This document shows positions 11,742 to 24,349 of a DNA stretch of 64,000 nt, piece by piece (position 1 is the stretch's first letter; every line of letters begins with the position of its first letter). The DNA is from Astragalus membranaceus (Eukaryota > Streptophyta > Magnoliopsida > Fabales > Fabaceae). The DNA is taken from contig CM076846.1 in assembly GCA_039519185.1 (NCBI GenBank), positions 223,994,659-224,058,658 on the forward strand. The letters are read 5' to 3'. The notes below the pieces were generated by a model, which did not search any database, had not been told where the DNA came from, and saw nothing but the letters and a program-made list of their open reading frames with translations. The position numbers and the translations under genes were made by a program.

Positions 11742-11754
11742 TGGTATCAAGAGC
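11742..11754 (+). other. primer-binding site (tRNA-iMet type)
   Basis: TGGTATCAAGAGC lies 3 nt after the 5' LTR. It matches the usual initiator-tRNA-Met primer site of copia elements, except for one extra A. Confidence 0.85.
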
Positions 11755-11786
11755 TTGTTAGATCCTTACAAAATCTATCAAGATTC

Positions 11787-14700
11787 ATGGCAGCGCGAGA
11801 CAACTCTGGTGGAGGTATTCCGGGGAACCTCCCAATCTTCGACGGAAAGGATTATGAACGATGGTGTGCACAGATGAAGGTGCTGTTTCGATATCAAGAT
11901 GTACTTGATGTCGTGAATGATGGTGTTCCACCATTGGCAGCAAACGCCACTGAAGCGGTGAGGAACAACCACCATTCGCTGAGGAAGAAAGATGGAAAAG
12001 GGCTGTTTTTGATTCACCAATGCGTTGATTCCAACATCCTGAACCTGATCATCGACTGTGATTCAGCAAAGGCAGCTTGGGACATCCTAAAGAACTCGTA
12101 TGGAGGAGCAGATAGGCTGAAGAAGATACGTCTACAGTCGCTCAGGAAGCAGTACGAGGGCTTGAAGATGATAGATGGAGAATCGATTGGAGATTTCATT
12201 ACGAGGTTAGTAGCATTAACTAATCAAATAAAAGGTAATGGTGAAACTGTGACTGAAGTAAATAAAGTCGAAAAGGTGCTCAGATCCTTAACCCTGGAAT
12301 TCGACTACGTTGTTACTGCTATCGAAGAATCCAAGGACCTAGATACGTTGAAGTTAGATGAACTTCAGGGTTCCTTAGAGGCGCATGAATTGAGAATAAG
12401 GCAGAGAAGTTCAGAGAAAGAAACTGAACAAGCCTTGCTTTCATACTCCTCTAAGAGAAATTGGAAGGCGGGCAACAAGGAGAAGGGTAGAGAAAAGGGA
12501 TCAAGCAGTAAGAAGAAAGAACAAGGATCTTTCGACAAGAAGAATGGAGACCTGTCGAAAGTTCAGTGTTATAACTGTCAGCAATTTGGGCATTATAGGA
12601 ACAAGTGTAAAAACAAGAAAGTTCCTAGGGATAAAGATGCAGAAGCCAAGTTTGCAAATGATGGTGACTCAGACTCTGACTCAGGAGTTAATGCTGATGG
12701 CTGTCGAAGATGAGATTCGACTCGATGAAGAAATTGCTGAAAGTAGCGAACAAAATAGTGGGAACACTTGTATAAGTGGATTCACTTGTGATGCTCAAAA
12801 TACTTGTGCAATGTGTGTGTGGCAGGGCAGTGGAAACACTGGTGATGCTTCCAACATTGCCAGCAATGATGATGAAGAATTGTCATTCATGACAGCTACT
12901 GACCTAGAATTACTGTTGTTGAAGGCTGATACAAATTCGACTAAAGAGAAGTCCGTCGAATGGTATCTCGACACAGGATGTTCAAATCACATGTGTTGTC
13001 ACAAGGAGTGGTTTGTCGAACTGGAGCAGATAAGCAAAAAGATAAGGTTTGCAGATAACAGTAGAGTTACTGTTGAAGGAGTAGGTACCATAAAGTTCCT
13101 GTCGAAAGATGTAAGTGGTGCTACATCCAAGGGGTATTTTATGTACCAGATATGAGGAGCAATCTGCTAAGTATTGGGCAGATGATTGAGAAAAACTTCA
13201 CCGTCGAAATGGGTGATAACAGTCTCAGCTTGTTCGATTCGACCAAGAAGATGATTTTGAAGGTGTCGATGCAGAGTAACAGAACCTTCAAAATCAAGCT
13301 GCAAGTAGTCGAAGAACATTGTCTCCAGACCACTGTCGAAGAGGAGCACTGGAGATGGCACAGAAGATTTGGCCACCTCAACTTCAAGAGCTTCAGTCAA
13401 CTACATGAAAAGAAGATGGTTCATGGGTTACCTGCAGTAAAAGTACCTGTCGAAGTTTGCGAGAGTTGTTGCAAGTCGAAGCAACCAAGAAATTCGTTTA
13501 AATCAGAAGTACCTAGCAGAGCAGAGAAGAAGCTAGAGGTGATATTTTCTGATGTCTGTGGTCCTTTCGAAGTATGTTCCTTAGGAGGGAATAAGTACTT
13601 TGTCACCTTCATTGACAAATACACTAGAATGTCCTGGGTGTATTTGATCAAAAGGAAGAGTGAAGTACTAGAAATATTCAAGAAGTTTAAGGTAATGATA
13701 GAAAAGCAGAGTGAATGTGCAATCAAAACCCTTAGAAGCGATGGAGGTGGTGAGTACAATTCTCATGGATTTGTCGAATTCTGTGAGAAAGAAGGAATTG
13801 TGCATGAAGTCACTGCACCTTACACGCCTCAGCATAATGGTACTGCTGAGAGAAAAAACAGGACCATCCTCAACATGGTAAGAAGCATGTTGAAGGAGAA
13901 GCAACTACCTCATAGTTTATGGGGAGAACTTGTAGCCACAGCAGTATACATTCTGAACAAATGCCCCACCAAGAGATTGACTGGGAAGACACCTGAAGAA
14001 ACTTGGCTAGGAAGAAAGCCAAGTGTCAAGCATCTCAGAATAATTGGCTCAGTATGCTATAGACATGTCCCTGAGCAACTAAGAAGCAAGCTGGATGATA
14101 GAGCACAACAAATGATCCTTGTTGGCTATCATTCGACAGGAGCATACAAACTGTATGATCCTGTGCAGAAGAAAATAGTGAAAAGCAGAGATGTCGTAGT
14201 AGATGAGTCGAAACATTGGAACTGGGAAGAAGGCTGTGAGAAAACTACAATGATGGACTTCGATGAAGTCTCTGATCGAAATGATCAGAATGAAGAGGTC
14301 GAAACTGAAGAGCCAGAAGAACCCATTGCTGTCGAACCTTTAAGAAGGTCGCAAAGGGAAAGGCAGAAATCAGTAAGACTAGAAGGATTCGACACTTACC
14401 CAGATTCTGCTATTACAGCAGAGGGAGACCTGACACACTTTGCACTAATGGCAGAAGCAGAACCAGTGAGCCTGGAGCAAGCCCTTAGTCACAAGCAGTG
14501 GAAGGAAGCAATGATTGACGAGTTGAAATCAATCGAGAAGAATGATACTTGGAAGCTAGTCGAACTTCCAAAAGAAAAGAAAGCCATAGGGGTGAAGTGG
14601 GTCTTCAAGACCAAAGTCAAGCCAAATGGAGAAGTAGTCAAGTACAAGGCCAGGCTAGTAGCCAAAGGGTTCCTGCAGAAACCTGGTTTGGATTTCAATG

Positions 14701-16014
14701 AGGTCTTTGCCCCAGTAGCCAGGATCGAAACCATAAGATTGGTAGTAGCATTTGGCAAGTCATAGAGGCTGGCCCCTGCATCAACTGGATGTAAAGTCAG
14801 CATTTCTGAATGGACCTCTGAAGGAGGAAGTCTATGTTTGTCAACCACCTGGTTTTGAGTCGAAGGGTAAAGAAGACAAAGTCTATAAGCTGGAGAAGGC
14901 CCTGTATGGGCTCAAGCAAGCTCCAAGAGCGTGGAACAAGAGAATTGATGGATTTCTCTTGGCTCAGAAGTTCACTAGATGCACCAATGAACATGGAGTG
15001 TATGTGAAGAAGAATGGAACTTCGACTCAGTTGTTGTTGTGCCTGTATGTAGATGATCTACTTGTAACTGGCAGCAATGAAGTCGAAGTCGAAGCCTTCA
15101 AGAAAGTGATGATGTCAGAATTTGAAATGAGTGATCTGGGACATCTATCATATTTCTTGGGGATGGCGTTTACCAAGACAAGTAAGGGTATACTCCTGCA
15201 CCAGTCGAAGTATGCAGCTGATATCCTGAAAATATTCGACATGAGCAACTGCAATGAAGTTTCGACACCATCAGACACTAGCAGCAAGCTGTCGAAAGAC
15301 GACGAAGGTATTGAAGTGGATGCCACCTTGTTTAAACAGATCATGGGCTCCCTAAGGTACCTGTGCAACACTCGACCTGACATTATGTTTAGTGTCGGAA
15401 TGATCAGCAGATTCATGGAGAAGCCGAAAAGCTCTCATATGGTAGCTGCAAAAAGAGTACTAAGGTATGTAAAGGGAACACAAAGTTATGGTATTCTGTT
15501 CCCTAGCAAGAGTGTGTCGAAGAATGGTGATGAAGTGTTTGGCTACACTGACTCCGACTGGAGTGGAGACAAGAGTGGTCGAAAAAGCACAAGTGGGTAT
15601 GTCTTTATGTATGGATCGACACCCATCTCTTGGTGCTCGAAGAAGCAAAGTATAGTTGCGTTATCCTCCTGTGAAGCAGAGTATGTAGCTGCTTCCTTTG
15701 CAACATGTCAAGCATCATGGCTGAGCATGCTATTGGTCGAAATTGGAGTGCACAGGGTCGAAAGAATGAAGTTGTTGATCGACAATAAGTCTGCGATAGA
15801 TCTCGCCAAGAACCCTGTTGCACATGGTAGGTCGAAGCACATAGAAACCAGATATCACTTCCTGCGTGATCAAGTCAACAATGAGAAGCTGAAACTGGAA
15901 TATTGCTGTTCGGAGCTTCAGATAGCTGATGCAATGACCAAGCCATTGCAAAAGGGAAGATTCGAAGAACTAAGAAGAATGCTTGAGATGATGTCACTCA
16001 GCAATGTGAATTAG
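11787..16014 (+). pseudogene. copia Gag-Pol polyprotein with three frameshifts
   Basis: Gag (11787-12713) has a retrotransposon gag body and a CX2CX4HX4C zinc knuckle (CYNCQQFGHYRNKC). The protease (WYLDTGCSNHM, about 12960) is in another frame. The integrase (from 13152) shows HHCC zinc residues and a D-D-E core (DVCGPF, SDGGGEY, NGTAERKNR). RT carries LCLYVDDLLVTG (about 15040-15075). RNase H has YTDSDWSGD, SSCEAEYVA and DNKSAIDLA, and the frame ends with TAG at 16014. Frame changes occur near 12690, near 13131 (GGGG run) and near 14750 (TTT run). Each looks like a single-base indel, after which the protein resumes at once, so the copy was intact until recently. Sequencing error in short homopolymers cannot be ruled out. 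Confidence 0.93.
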
Positions 16015-16021
16015 GAGGGAA

Positions 16022-16313
16022 TATTGAGATATGCCTTGTAATTCTATTGCCTGTAATGTATAGGTGTGAATAGTAATCTAGTCGAAATGGGCCAGTCGAA
16101 ATGGGCCAGTCGAATGGGCTAGTCGAAATTATGGGTCTGGGCCTGTTTCATTGTATATAAATATAGACGTCAGTAGCATGTAATTTGTAACCTACTTTTA
16201 TGAAATTCAGTGCAGTTTTTACTATTCATATTATATTGCCCTAATCATTTCTCTTGTCCCTTTAGCGCCGCCACTTCCTTTTCTTGTCCCTTTCACGTGT
16301 TTATCCCCCAACA
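16022..16313 (+). repeat. 3' LTR of the copia element
   Basis: 292 bp. It is 15 bp longer than the 5' LTR because of a 14-bp tandem duplication of CGAAATGGGCCAGT (about 16084-16111) and one extra C near the end. Confidence 0.92.
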
Positions 16314-16318
16314 AATGT

Positions 16319-17215
16319 AACACCACTCAAATGCAAACTATCTTTTGTCCAAAATGAATGAGCTAAAGAAAGATTATGGACGAAGATGCATTGACATATT
16401 CCTTCTCTACTATACGGATGTATAAAAGAAAAAGTAAGAATAATAGTTAAGGGAGAAATTCTCACTTTTAGTAAAAGGAGACAGACATATACCAAATTAG
16501 CATATGCCCTGCGTTCTCAATTCTCAACTCAAGTTAGTTGATTGTAAGCAAAATAAAATTTAACTTAAAAGAAATTCCATTCCAAACAATATTATTGGGC
16601 ATCGCATGGCATGAGACAAAGAATTTATCCTTAAAAGGGACCCCAAAAGGCTGCTTACGGCGCATAAATCAATAAATCATATAAATTACACCGTCATGTC
16701 ATAAAAACAGTTCATTATAACTTGTATAATCAGACATATTGCATACATTGCATGCACTATGTGTTTAAAGAGTAAGAATAAGGATTATGGCTCGAAGAAC
16801 TTACTAGTAATAAAAAGTGGAGAATGTTGTTGATTCCATGAAAAGACATTTCCCAATATTTAACCCCTTTTTGTCATAAAAAAAAACGAGATATTTATTT
16901 TACTTTCCGTCGATTCTAGAATGAATATTAATTGCTATGCAAACAACCATAATTAAGCACACAAATGTAAATTTTCTTTCTACATATATAGATTTACTCA
17001 TTGATATATCATATATGTAAGATTATATTCACCTTCAAATCCAACGATTCCCCATTTAAATATATCATTACGTATGTATTCTCACTTTTTAAAAACCTAG
17101 CATTTTCATTCTTTTTTATACATCAATCATTTACATCACTATAATCCACGATCTTTACCCAAATTCTCACACCGTTTGTGAAATAAACATATATAAGAAG
17201 TTCTAAGAATTGCCA

Positions 17216-17263
<48 letters not shown>

Positions 17264-18180
17264 CCATACAAATAATATAATTAAAATAAATTGTCGAATA
17301 TTTAGTAATAGTGGAAAGAGGTATTTAATATTTAATATATAATTAAAATATTTAATTTGTACTAGTAGTGTAAAGTTTTTTACTTCCACGTCCAATCATA
17401 AATTGTGATATAAATAATTTTAAAATGATTAAAAAATATTTATCATTTTTAATGATATGACAATACATGTGTATTATATAAATTAAACCTTTTTTAAATA
17501 TAGAGACACTAATGATCATTTTATAACTCCGTTGCCGAGTTATAACAAACCGATGGAAAACTTGTAAAATTTACTCCATCCGTTCTAAATCTTTTGGTGT
17601 TTTAGTCTTCAATTTTTGTTCCAAGACTTTTATTGTTTTATAAATCCAATACTAATTTTGTTCCAGAACTTAGTTCCTCTGTCAACCTCCGTCAATTAAC
17701 GATGTTAATGAAACTGACATGTCACGTTTTCTGTTGATGTGGTAAATTTAGAGGACTAAATTGACACTTAATATTGTAAGTTTAGAGGACTAAATTAATA
17801 CCACATTTTTAAATAAAAAAAAGTTTTCTTTTGACAAACTAAATAAAAAATGAGTTATTTAATCTAAATCATTTCAGTTATATCCGGTTCAACTTGATGC
17901 ATAGTTTAGTGCTGTTAATTTAGATGGAATGAAAGCTAATTAGCCAAGTTAGCAATATTACTATAGGCAACCTTGAATTTCAGTGTCCTCTTCTGCTTGA
18001 ACATATGATAGCTCTGCAATATATGTATAGTTTGATCCCTTATTTATCTTGTATTTTAGATAGTTTTCGAAGTAGAAAAACATTGTTTTCAATAGTGAGT
18101 TCAAAAACTTCAGTGTGTTTTTGGATACTTTAGTACTCTTAAACCTTCCATTTTTTTGCCCATCACTTAGCTAGGTAGGG
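16319..18180. other. AT-rich intergenic DNA with TA microsatellite
   Basis: No gene is supported. There is a (TA)n run at about 17218-17260. At 17575-17830 there is a degenerate repeat with CTCCATCCGTTCTAA and two copies of TTTAGAGGACTAAATT, the look of an old MITE or LTR fragment. Confidence 0.4.
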
Positions 18181-19160
18181 AGATCACGAAGCAACCAAAT
18201 GGAGGGAAAAAAAGACAACCTTCAATTTGATGTTCCAACAATTAGCGAACAAGACAACTTGGCTAACGACGCAACAGAGAAAAAAAAGTTTCTGCACAAT
18301 TTCGCCTCGCGACCAAGCTGCATCACCTCGCGATCAAGGAAAATTTTGGCTCACCGCCTTGGGATGGAGTTGCATTGCCTCACGATGGGCTACAATTTGA
18401 TAGCATTGAAGCCCCAAATAATGAAAAATTAGGGCATCTCAAAATTGGGGAAAACCAAGGAATTTGGAGACAGTCCTAGGGTGTGTTTTGGAGCTCGTGA
18501 CGGCTAGGATTCATATCCCATTGACCTCCATTGATGATTCAAGCATGGGAACAAGTCCTTGGAGCATCAATGTCATCGGCTTCTCCCTCTAGTTTTTTTA
18601 TCTCTTTCGTTTTTTTATTGTTATGTCTAGCTAAACTTCCCGTTGTTGGAATGAGCAAAGATTGATTGATCCTTTTATGTGTTTGATTTGAAACCCTTTT
18701 AATTGAATGACTCTTATGCGTTTATGTTTCAATCTCTGTTCTTAATTCTTTCTAGGAATTGATCACTCTTAAGATGATTTACGGTTTGGAGTTGCGAATG
18801 GAAATTTGATCACTCTTAAGACGCTTTCTAGGATAAAGTTCTTATTGCCTAAGGGATTAGGAATATGATAATTAAGAGAATTCAATCATAAGCCATAGTA
18901 GGAATTCATAATAAATTCAATTCATTATGCATTAAGGTGAAATCATTTGAGCTCGTTCCAAATGCTTATAAATCAAAAACCCACTAAACATTTTATTGCT
19001 TTATTATTTTAATTTATTGTCAACAAATCCAATTTAATCCTTGTTTAATTTAGTAATTAATCCGTTAAATTGATAATTAACCGCAATCCTTGAGTTTGAC
19101 ACTCGGTCTTATCGTTTTATTATTACTTGCAACGATTCGATATATATACTTGCTGAAATT
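18181..19160. repeat. degenerate LTR-like sequence, low confidence
   Basis: Around 18650-19150 the wording TTGATCACTCTTAAGA is duplicated, followed by CCTTGAGTTTGACACTCGG and ACTTGCAACGATTCG. It resembles the LTR ends of Athila-type plant gypsy elements, but no primer site or partner LTR is seen. The short ORF at 18199-18432 has no recognisable domain. Confidence 0.35.
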
Positions 19161-20560
19161 CTAAGAACACACAAGCTCGTTGTTACTTATCCTGATCATT
19201 TATAAGAGGTACTGAGGACCTTATTTTTTAGTTTCATAAGTGGAGGAAAGGCTAAGGCTAATATTTTTAGCTTTTTAATTTGAAGAAACCGTGCTATGAT
19301 ATGGTACATTCGGAAGAGAACAGTGTTAGCTAGGACTTAGGTCCATTAGGAGAGCCCAACCCAAAAGTAGTTCTTTAGGTTATTGAGTCTTCTTATTTAT
19401 GTAATGTGGGACTCCTAACATTGACACCCCTTTAACAATTGACGTCCGCAACGACTTTCACACTATCGGCACCGACTGGGTGTAGCACTTTTTTTTTTTG
19501 GCAGCATCACTCATTTAACAAATAGTTAAGAGGGGAATCATCAATCATGTAAGCAAAAGAGGGAAAAGAGAGAATTTTGCAGGTCCTCGTAAATAATTTA
19601 TTTCTATGTAATTACAGAAACAAGTGTCTATTAAAGGAGAAAGAAGTGTAGCACAAGAAATTATCTCCTTGCCTTTATTCCTAATGTTTATGCCACACTG
19701 AAGTGAAAGGACAAGGCGTATTCTATCTGGAGTATAGTCACATCCTTAAATGATTTCTTTAATTAGCATGTATATGGTCACATCTGCTACTTTGTAAAGA
19801 GTTAGAAAGCAGAATGTCTTAGGTGGGTGGAACTAAGTGGGAGAGGATCAGAATCTGGTTTCTCGTCTTTTTTTCTAGACTGTCAGATCATTGGTTGGTT
19901 CTATCTTACGTACCCTCTTATGCACATATCACATTGATAAGAATCCAGCACGTACAATGATCTATCCCCACATGAAACTGATAACCAAGACTAGTAGTCA
20001 CATGCATGTTAGTCATTTTGGTGGTATGTCAGTACAGTACCATTGCGGTTTACAAGAATCCTTGTAAACCGGCTAAAACAACTCTTAGAATTTGGATTGC
20101 GTCTAACTCAATCCTACAAAACTTGCCCTTTTATTATATACGTTTTTGAGACCTTATCTCTAGTCGAGTTGAGACTTGAGATTTGGGCTTCTCTCAATAC
20201 ACCCTCTCATGCCTAGCACTATTGCATTCTTTTGGTCAATGCACTATTGGATTTGATACGCAGTTATAATAGTGAGTGGTCTGATGTATCTAGGATAGAC
20301 TTTGATATCACATTAGAATTTGGATTGAACCTAACTCAATCCTACAAGATCGACTTATAAGGTGAGAGATGTCATTTCATTGTATACGCATTTGAGTCCT
20401 TATCTCTAGTCGATCTGAGACTTGAGCTTTTCCCAAGACCAACAACTGAAATAAGTGTGGGCCTAGGCTTTTCACATAGAGATTAAGAAAAAATATAACA
20501 ATAAAATAGTGTAGTAATTTTACGGAATTATTTTTACTAGTTATTGACCATTGATATTAA
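19161..20560. repeat. dispersed legume-type repeat with a diverged duplication
   Basis: A segment at about 20090-20220 (TTAGAATTTGGATTG, TAACTCAATCCTACAA, CCTTATCTCTAGTCGA, GAGACTTGAG) recurs in diverged form at about 20312-20430. Similar wording is common in legume intergenic repeats. A related GTGGGACTCCTAACA block lies at about 19405. No coding domain or TSD was found. Confidence 0.45.
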
Positions 20561-20576
20561 CTATTGTGTTAAGTGC

Positions 20577-20713
20577 TAATGAAGGTTGACTCAATTGGTA
20601 AGAAGTTGTCTCATTCCCCGTAAGGGCATGGGTTCAACCCCCGCTACCGACATGATGATCGCTTTGGTGTGTGATCTGTAAGTACCTCTAAACTTTCTGT
20701 AACAAAAAAAAAA
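20577..20713 (+). mobile_element. tRNA-derived SINE with perfect 16-bp TSD
   Basis: It is flanked by CTATTGTGTTAAGTGC at 20561-20576 and 20714-20729, a perfect direct repeat. The 137-bp body begins near a box A-like TTGACTCAATTGGTAAG, has a box B-like GGGTTCAACCC at about 20630, and ends in a 10-A tail after CTGTAAC. This is the complete structure expected of a SINE inserted by target-primed reverse transcription. Confidence 0.88.
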
Positions 20714-20747
20714 CTATTGTGTTAAGTGCGATGATTGGTAATTAACC

Positions 20748-20765
20748 GTATACTCCCTCCGTCCC

Positions 20766-20835
<70 letters not shown>

Positions 20836-21105
20836 ATTTTAGGTCCTTTCACACAAATTAAAAAATGTAGTTAATTTTGTATGGAAACGATAAATTATGA
20901 GTTAGTTTATCAAATTATCTTTCATTAATGACATGGAAAAGATAAATTAATAAAATTGAAAAAAGAAATATTATTAAATAATGAAGAGTATAATAGAAAA
21001 ATAAACATTAATGTTTTATTGGTATTGTAAAACTTCATGAATATGGGACGACTTTTTTTTTCCAAAACATCATATAATATGAGACAGATATAACACAAAA
21101 TTATA
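20748..21105. mobile_element. MITE-like element with expanded AT microsatellite
   Basis: The left end carries ACTCCCTCCGTCCCATA, a common plant MITE terminus. Degenerate complementary words appear at about 21040 (ATGGGACGAC) and 21080 (ATGAGACAGATA). An AT dinucleotide run fills 20768-20832. The right border is uncertain. Confidence 0.5.
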
Positions 21106-22589
21106 ATATTTAGACGCTGTGTCTTTGTCTGACTCCTATTTGGTAAAGGAGAGGGAGATGTAATAGATGTAATTACTACATAGAAAGGGACACACACAAT
21201 ACATGATTGAAGTTGCATAGTGCCCCAGATCTAGGGGTGATCAGCAAAACCGAACCCACCCAAACCCGCAGAAACCGCACCTACAAAATCCGCATGGGTC
21301 GGGTTCGGCCGGGTGCGCGGGTACGAACGGAAGCGAGAATGGTTGACACGGTTGTGCACGGGCGGGTGCGGTAGCACTCCAAACCCGCCCGCACAACCCG
21401 AACCCGCTCGCACAAGCCTCATTTAACCCTAGGTATATAATGCGCTCAACAGTGACACTGTGTCACAATTCACAAAATCTGAAAACCCTAGCGCAGCACA
21501 ATTTTCTCTTCTCACTCAATCACCGTTTTCTTCGTCTTCTTCGTCGCACTCGCACAACACAAAACCTGAAAACCCTAGCGCAGTGAGTTCCCTTCGTTCG
21601 TTCCCTTTCACAGTGAGTTCGTTCGCTCCCTTTCACAGTGAGTTCTCACGTTCGTCTTCTTCGTTCGTCTTCTTCGTTCGTTCGTCTTTTCGTTCGTTCG
21701 TCTCTTCGTTCGTTCCCTTTCACAGTGAGTTCTCACGTTCGCTTCCTTTCTCTCATCTCTATTCTCTGTTGAGACTGTTCGCTAATCGTTCCCTTTCTCT
21801 CGTTCTCATCATCAACATCAAGGATGACGAACTTGCAAATAGCTACTAGGTTCGTGGAAGAAGAATAATTCTGTGATGCATCAAGGTATTCGTTATTTCG
21901 TTCTCATTTCCTTCGTTTCTGTTCTTTCCATTTCGTTTTGCTTTTTGTTCTGATTCTATTTCTGTTAATCTGTTTCCACTTCTATTTGATATTTGTTAAT
22001 CTGCTTCTATTTGATATTTGTTAATTCTGATCTGATATATTTGGTTAATCTGCTTCTATTTGTTAATCTGTTTCTATGTTCTGGTTCTGCTTTTTGTTAA
22101 TTTGATATTTGTTAATTTCGTTTTATGTTATGTTGCAGAGATACAAGCAAGGTATTGACTATTGAACATCATCAACGTCAAGCTATTTTGCAGTATTGAA
22201 CATCATCAACATCAAGGTATTCTCTCAAAATCAAAGGCTTAAGTCTGCTTAATTTCATTTGATTATTTCTTTTGTGTTTGTTTGTTTAATTTCAAGTGGT
22301 ATAAGTCTGCTTAAGTCTGTATAAGTCTGCTTAAGATATATAACTCTAATTGATTATTTCATTTATATGGTCTAATACTCATTTGTGTTTGAATTTGAAT
22401 GTATGAACTTGAATGTATGTATAACAGTATAAGTCTGCTTAAGATATATAACTGGTTAAGATATATAACTGTAATTGCTTAATTTCATTTGTGTTTGAAT
22501 TTGAATGTATGTATGAAATATATAAGTTTTCTTAATTTCATTTGTGTTTGAATGCATGTATGAATTTGTTTCTGGTGTAACTTTCAGTT

Positions 22590-22952
22590 ATGGACCAGCC
22601 TCCTAATTTAAATGCTGCCCCACCTACTCCTGCTCCTACTCAAGAACAAATACCTCAAAATTTAACTGCTGCCCCACCAACCCAAACTACTGTCCCACCA
22701 CCAACCGAAACTGCTGCCCCTGCCGATCCTCCCAAAAAAAGGAAGAAAAATGCAAATGGTCCTCGTAAGACATTCATGGCTTGGGACCACTTCACTAAAT
22801 TACCAGAAAGTGAAGCACCAGATCTAACTGCTAAGTGTAACTATTGTGGGCAGAAGTATCTATGTGACACTAGGACTCATGGCACCACAAACATGAAAAT
22901 TTGCATAGAACGTTATTGTAAGAATTTATGTTACTGCACTACTAAATACTAA
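22590..22952 (+). pseudogene. BED zinc-finger N-terminus of a hAT transposase
   Basis: A Pro/Thr-rich leader and a basic patch (KKRKKNANGPRK) are followed by a BED finger: WDHFTKLPE..., CNYCGQKY and THGTTNMK. The position where the finger normally has His reads KICIERYC, so the zinc site looks damaged. No DUF659-type core, hAT dimerisation domain or catalytic acid residues follow; the next 500 bp are AT-rich repeats. It is a truncated remnant rather than a working transposase, though it could still encode a small DNA-binding protein. Confidence 0.7.
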
Positions 22953-24349
22953 TTATTCAATTATGTTATTCTTCACAGGAGTTGGTTTTGGTGTAGGAGA
23001 TTGAAGTGGAGTCTTCATTATGGAAATAATTTTGAAGACATTGAACATTTGAAGACTTTCAATTGAAGTGGAGTCTATTAAATTTCAGTTGAATTTATTT
23101 CACATTTGAAGAATTTATTTGGCGATAATCACATTCTTAACAGGAGTTCAATGTTTTAGTATTTAGAACATTGAACATTTGAAGACTTTCATTTGAACAT
23201 TTGGATGAATTTCCAGGCTTTGAATTAGTTATTTAGATTTGGATGATTTTATATTATGGACTTGGTTATCAAGTGAATTTATTTGGTATTTAGTTAAATT
23301 TGATATCCAGGTTTTGTAATGTGAAAAAGTGAAAAAGGCTTGAATTAGTATTTCCAGGTTTTGTAATGTTTTAGTATTTACTATTTAGTTAAATTTGATA
23401 TCTAGGTATTTCCAGGTTTTGTAATGTTTTAGTATTTGGTTAACTGAATTAGTATTTAGTTAAATTTGATATCCAGGTATTTATTACTGTACTATATACA
23501 TACACTAAAAAAAGTAAAAAAGACTTTTTTATAACAACTAAATTGAAAAAGACTTTAAAAATAAAGAGGATTTTATTGGCCCAATTAGGCCCAACCCGCC
23601 CAAACCCAACCGACAAAAACCGAACCCGTCGCAAACCGAACCCGCAGCAACCCGGTTTTAGAATTGGGCGGATTTGGGCCTAAATAAAGTCCTTTCGGTT
23701 TTACACATTTTGGGTCAGGCCCGAACCCGCACTACATAAAACAGAACAGATTGCGGGGGTTTTTAAGTCGTTTAGCGGGGGTTTTAAACCCCCGCGACGT
23801 AATCTGCGGGGGTTTTAAAAAACGCCGGAGTTTCAAGTGCCGCAATCGTTTTGCGGGGGTTTTTAGAAAACGTTGGTATCATGTCTTTTAGCGGGGGTTT
23901 TACTGCGGGGGTTTTTAACCCCCACAATTAGTGGAGGTTTTTTTGAGGGGGTTATCAACCTCCTTAAGTCGAGTGATTTGTAGGAGTTTTATTTTTGTGG
24001 AGATTTTTTACTGCCATAGTTGATAGGACTTTTTGTGGGGGTTACAACCTCTTATAATAGAGACAATATTTCTTTTGCAATTGTAGAATTTCTTTTTTCC
24101 TTATCTTATTATCATATTTTTATCACTAATATATCTTACATAAACTTACCAAGCTTAATCAAAAAAATGAAAATTTCATTAAAAATATAACCGTGATAAC
24201 ATAAATGTACTGTCAAATATCTAAAATATTTAATGTCGTCCAACTCAAAAACATAATTAAAAGAAACAATTGTAGCTCAAATATCTATTGTTATACAGCT
24301 CAAAATGATAATAGCAGCAAAGAAATCCTATACTAAAGGATCCTAAAAC

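Larger units (their letters stand above)
11462..16313 (+). mobile_element. Ty1-copia LTR retrotransposon, full length, inactivated
   Basis: A 4852-bp element with LTRs at 11462-11738 and 16022-16313, flanked by a perfect TSD AATGT (11457-11461 and 16314-16318). The order gag-PR-INT-RT-RH places it in Ty1-copia. A tRNA-iMet-type primer site and a purine tract (AGGAGGGAA, ending 16021) border the LTRs. The LTRs begin TATTGAG and end CCAACA, so the outer dinucleotides are TA...CA rather than TG...CA. I count about seven substitutions plus one 14-bp tandem duplication between the LTRs. The insertion is therefore not very recent, and three frameshifts disable the polyprotein. Confidence 0.95.

Noticed and set aside
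21231..21422. Gly/Arg/Val-rich minus-strand ORF
   Set aside because: It falls in the hAT subterminal CCGAACCCGC repeats.
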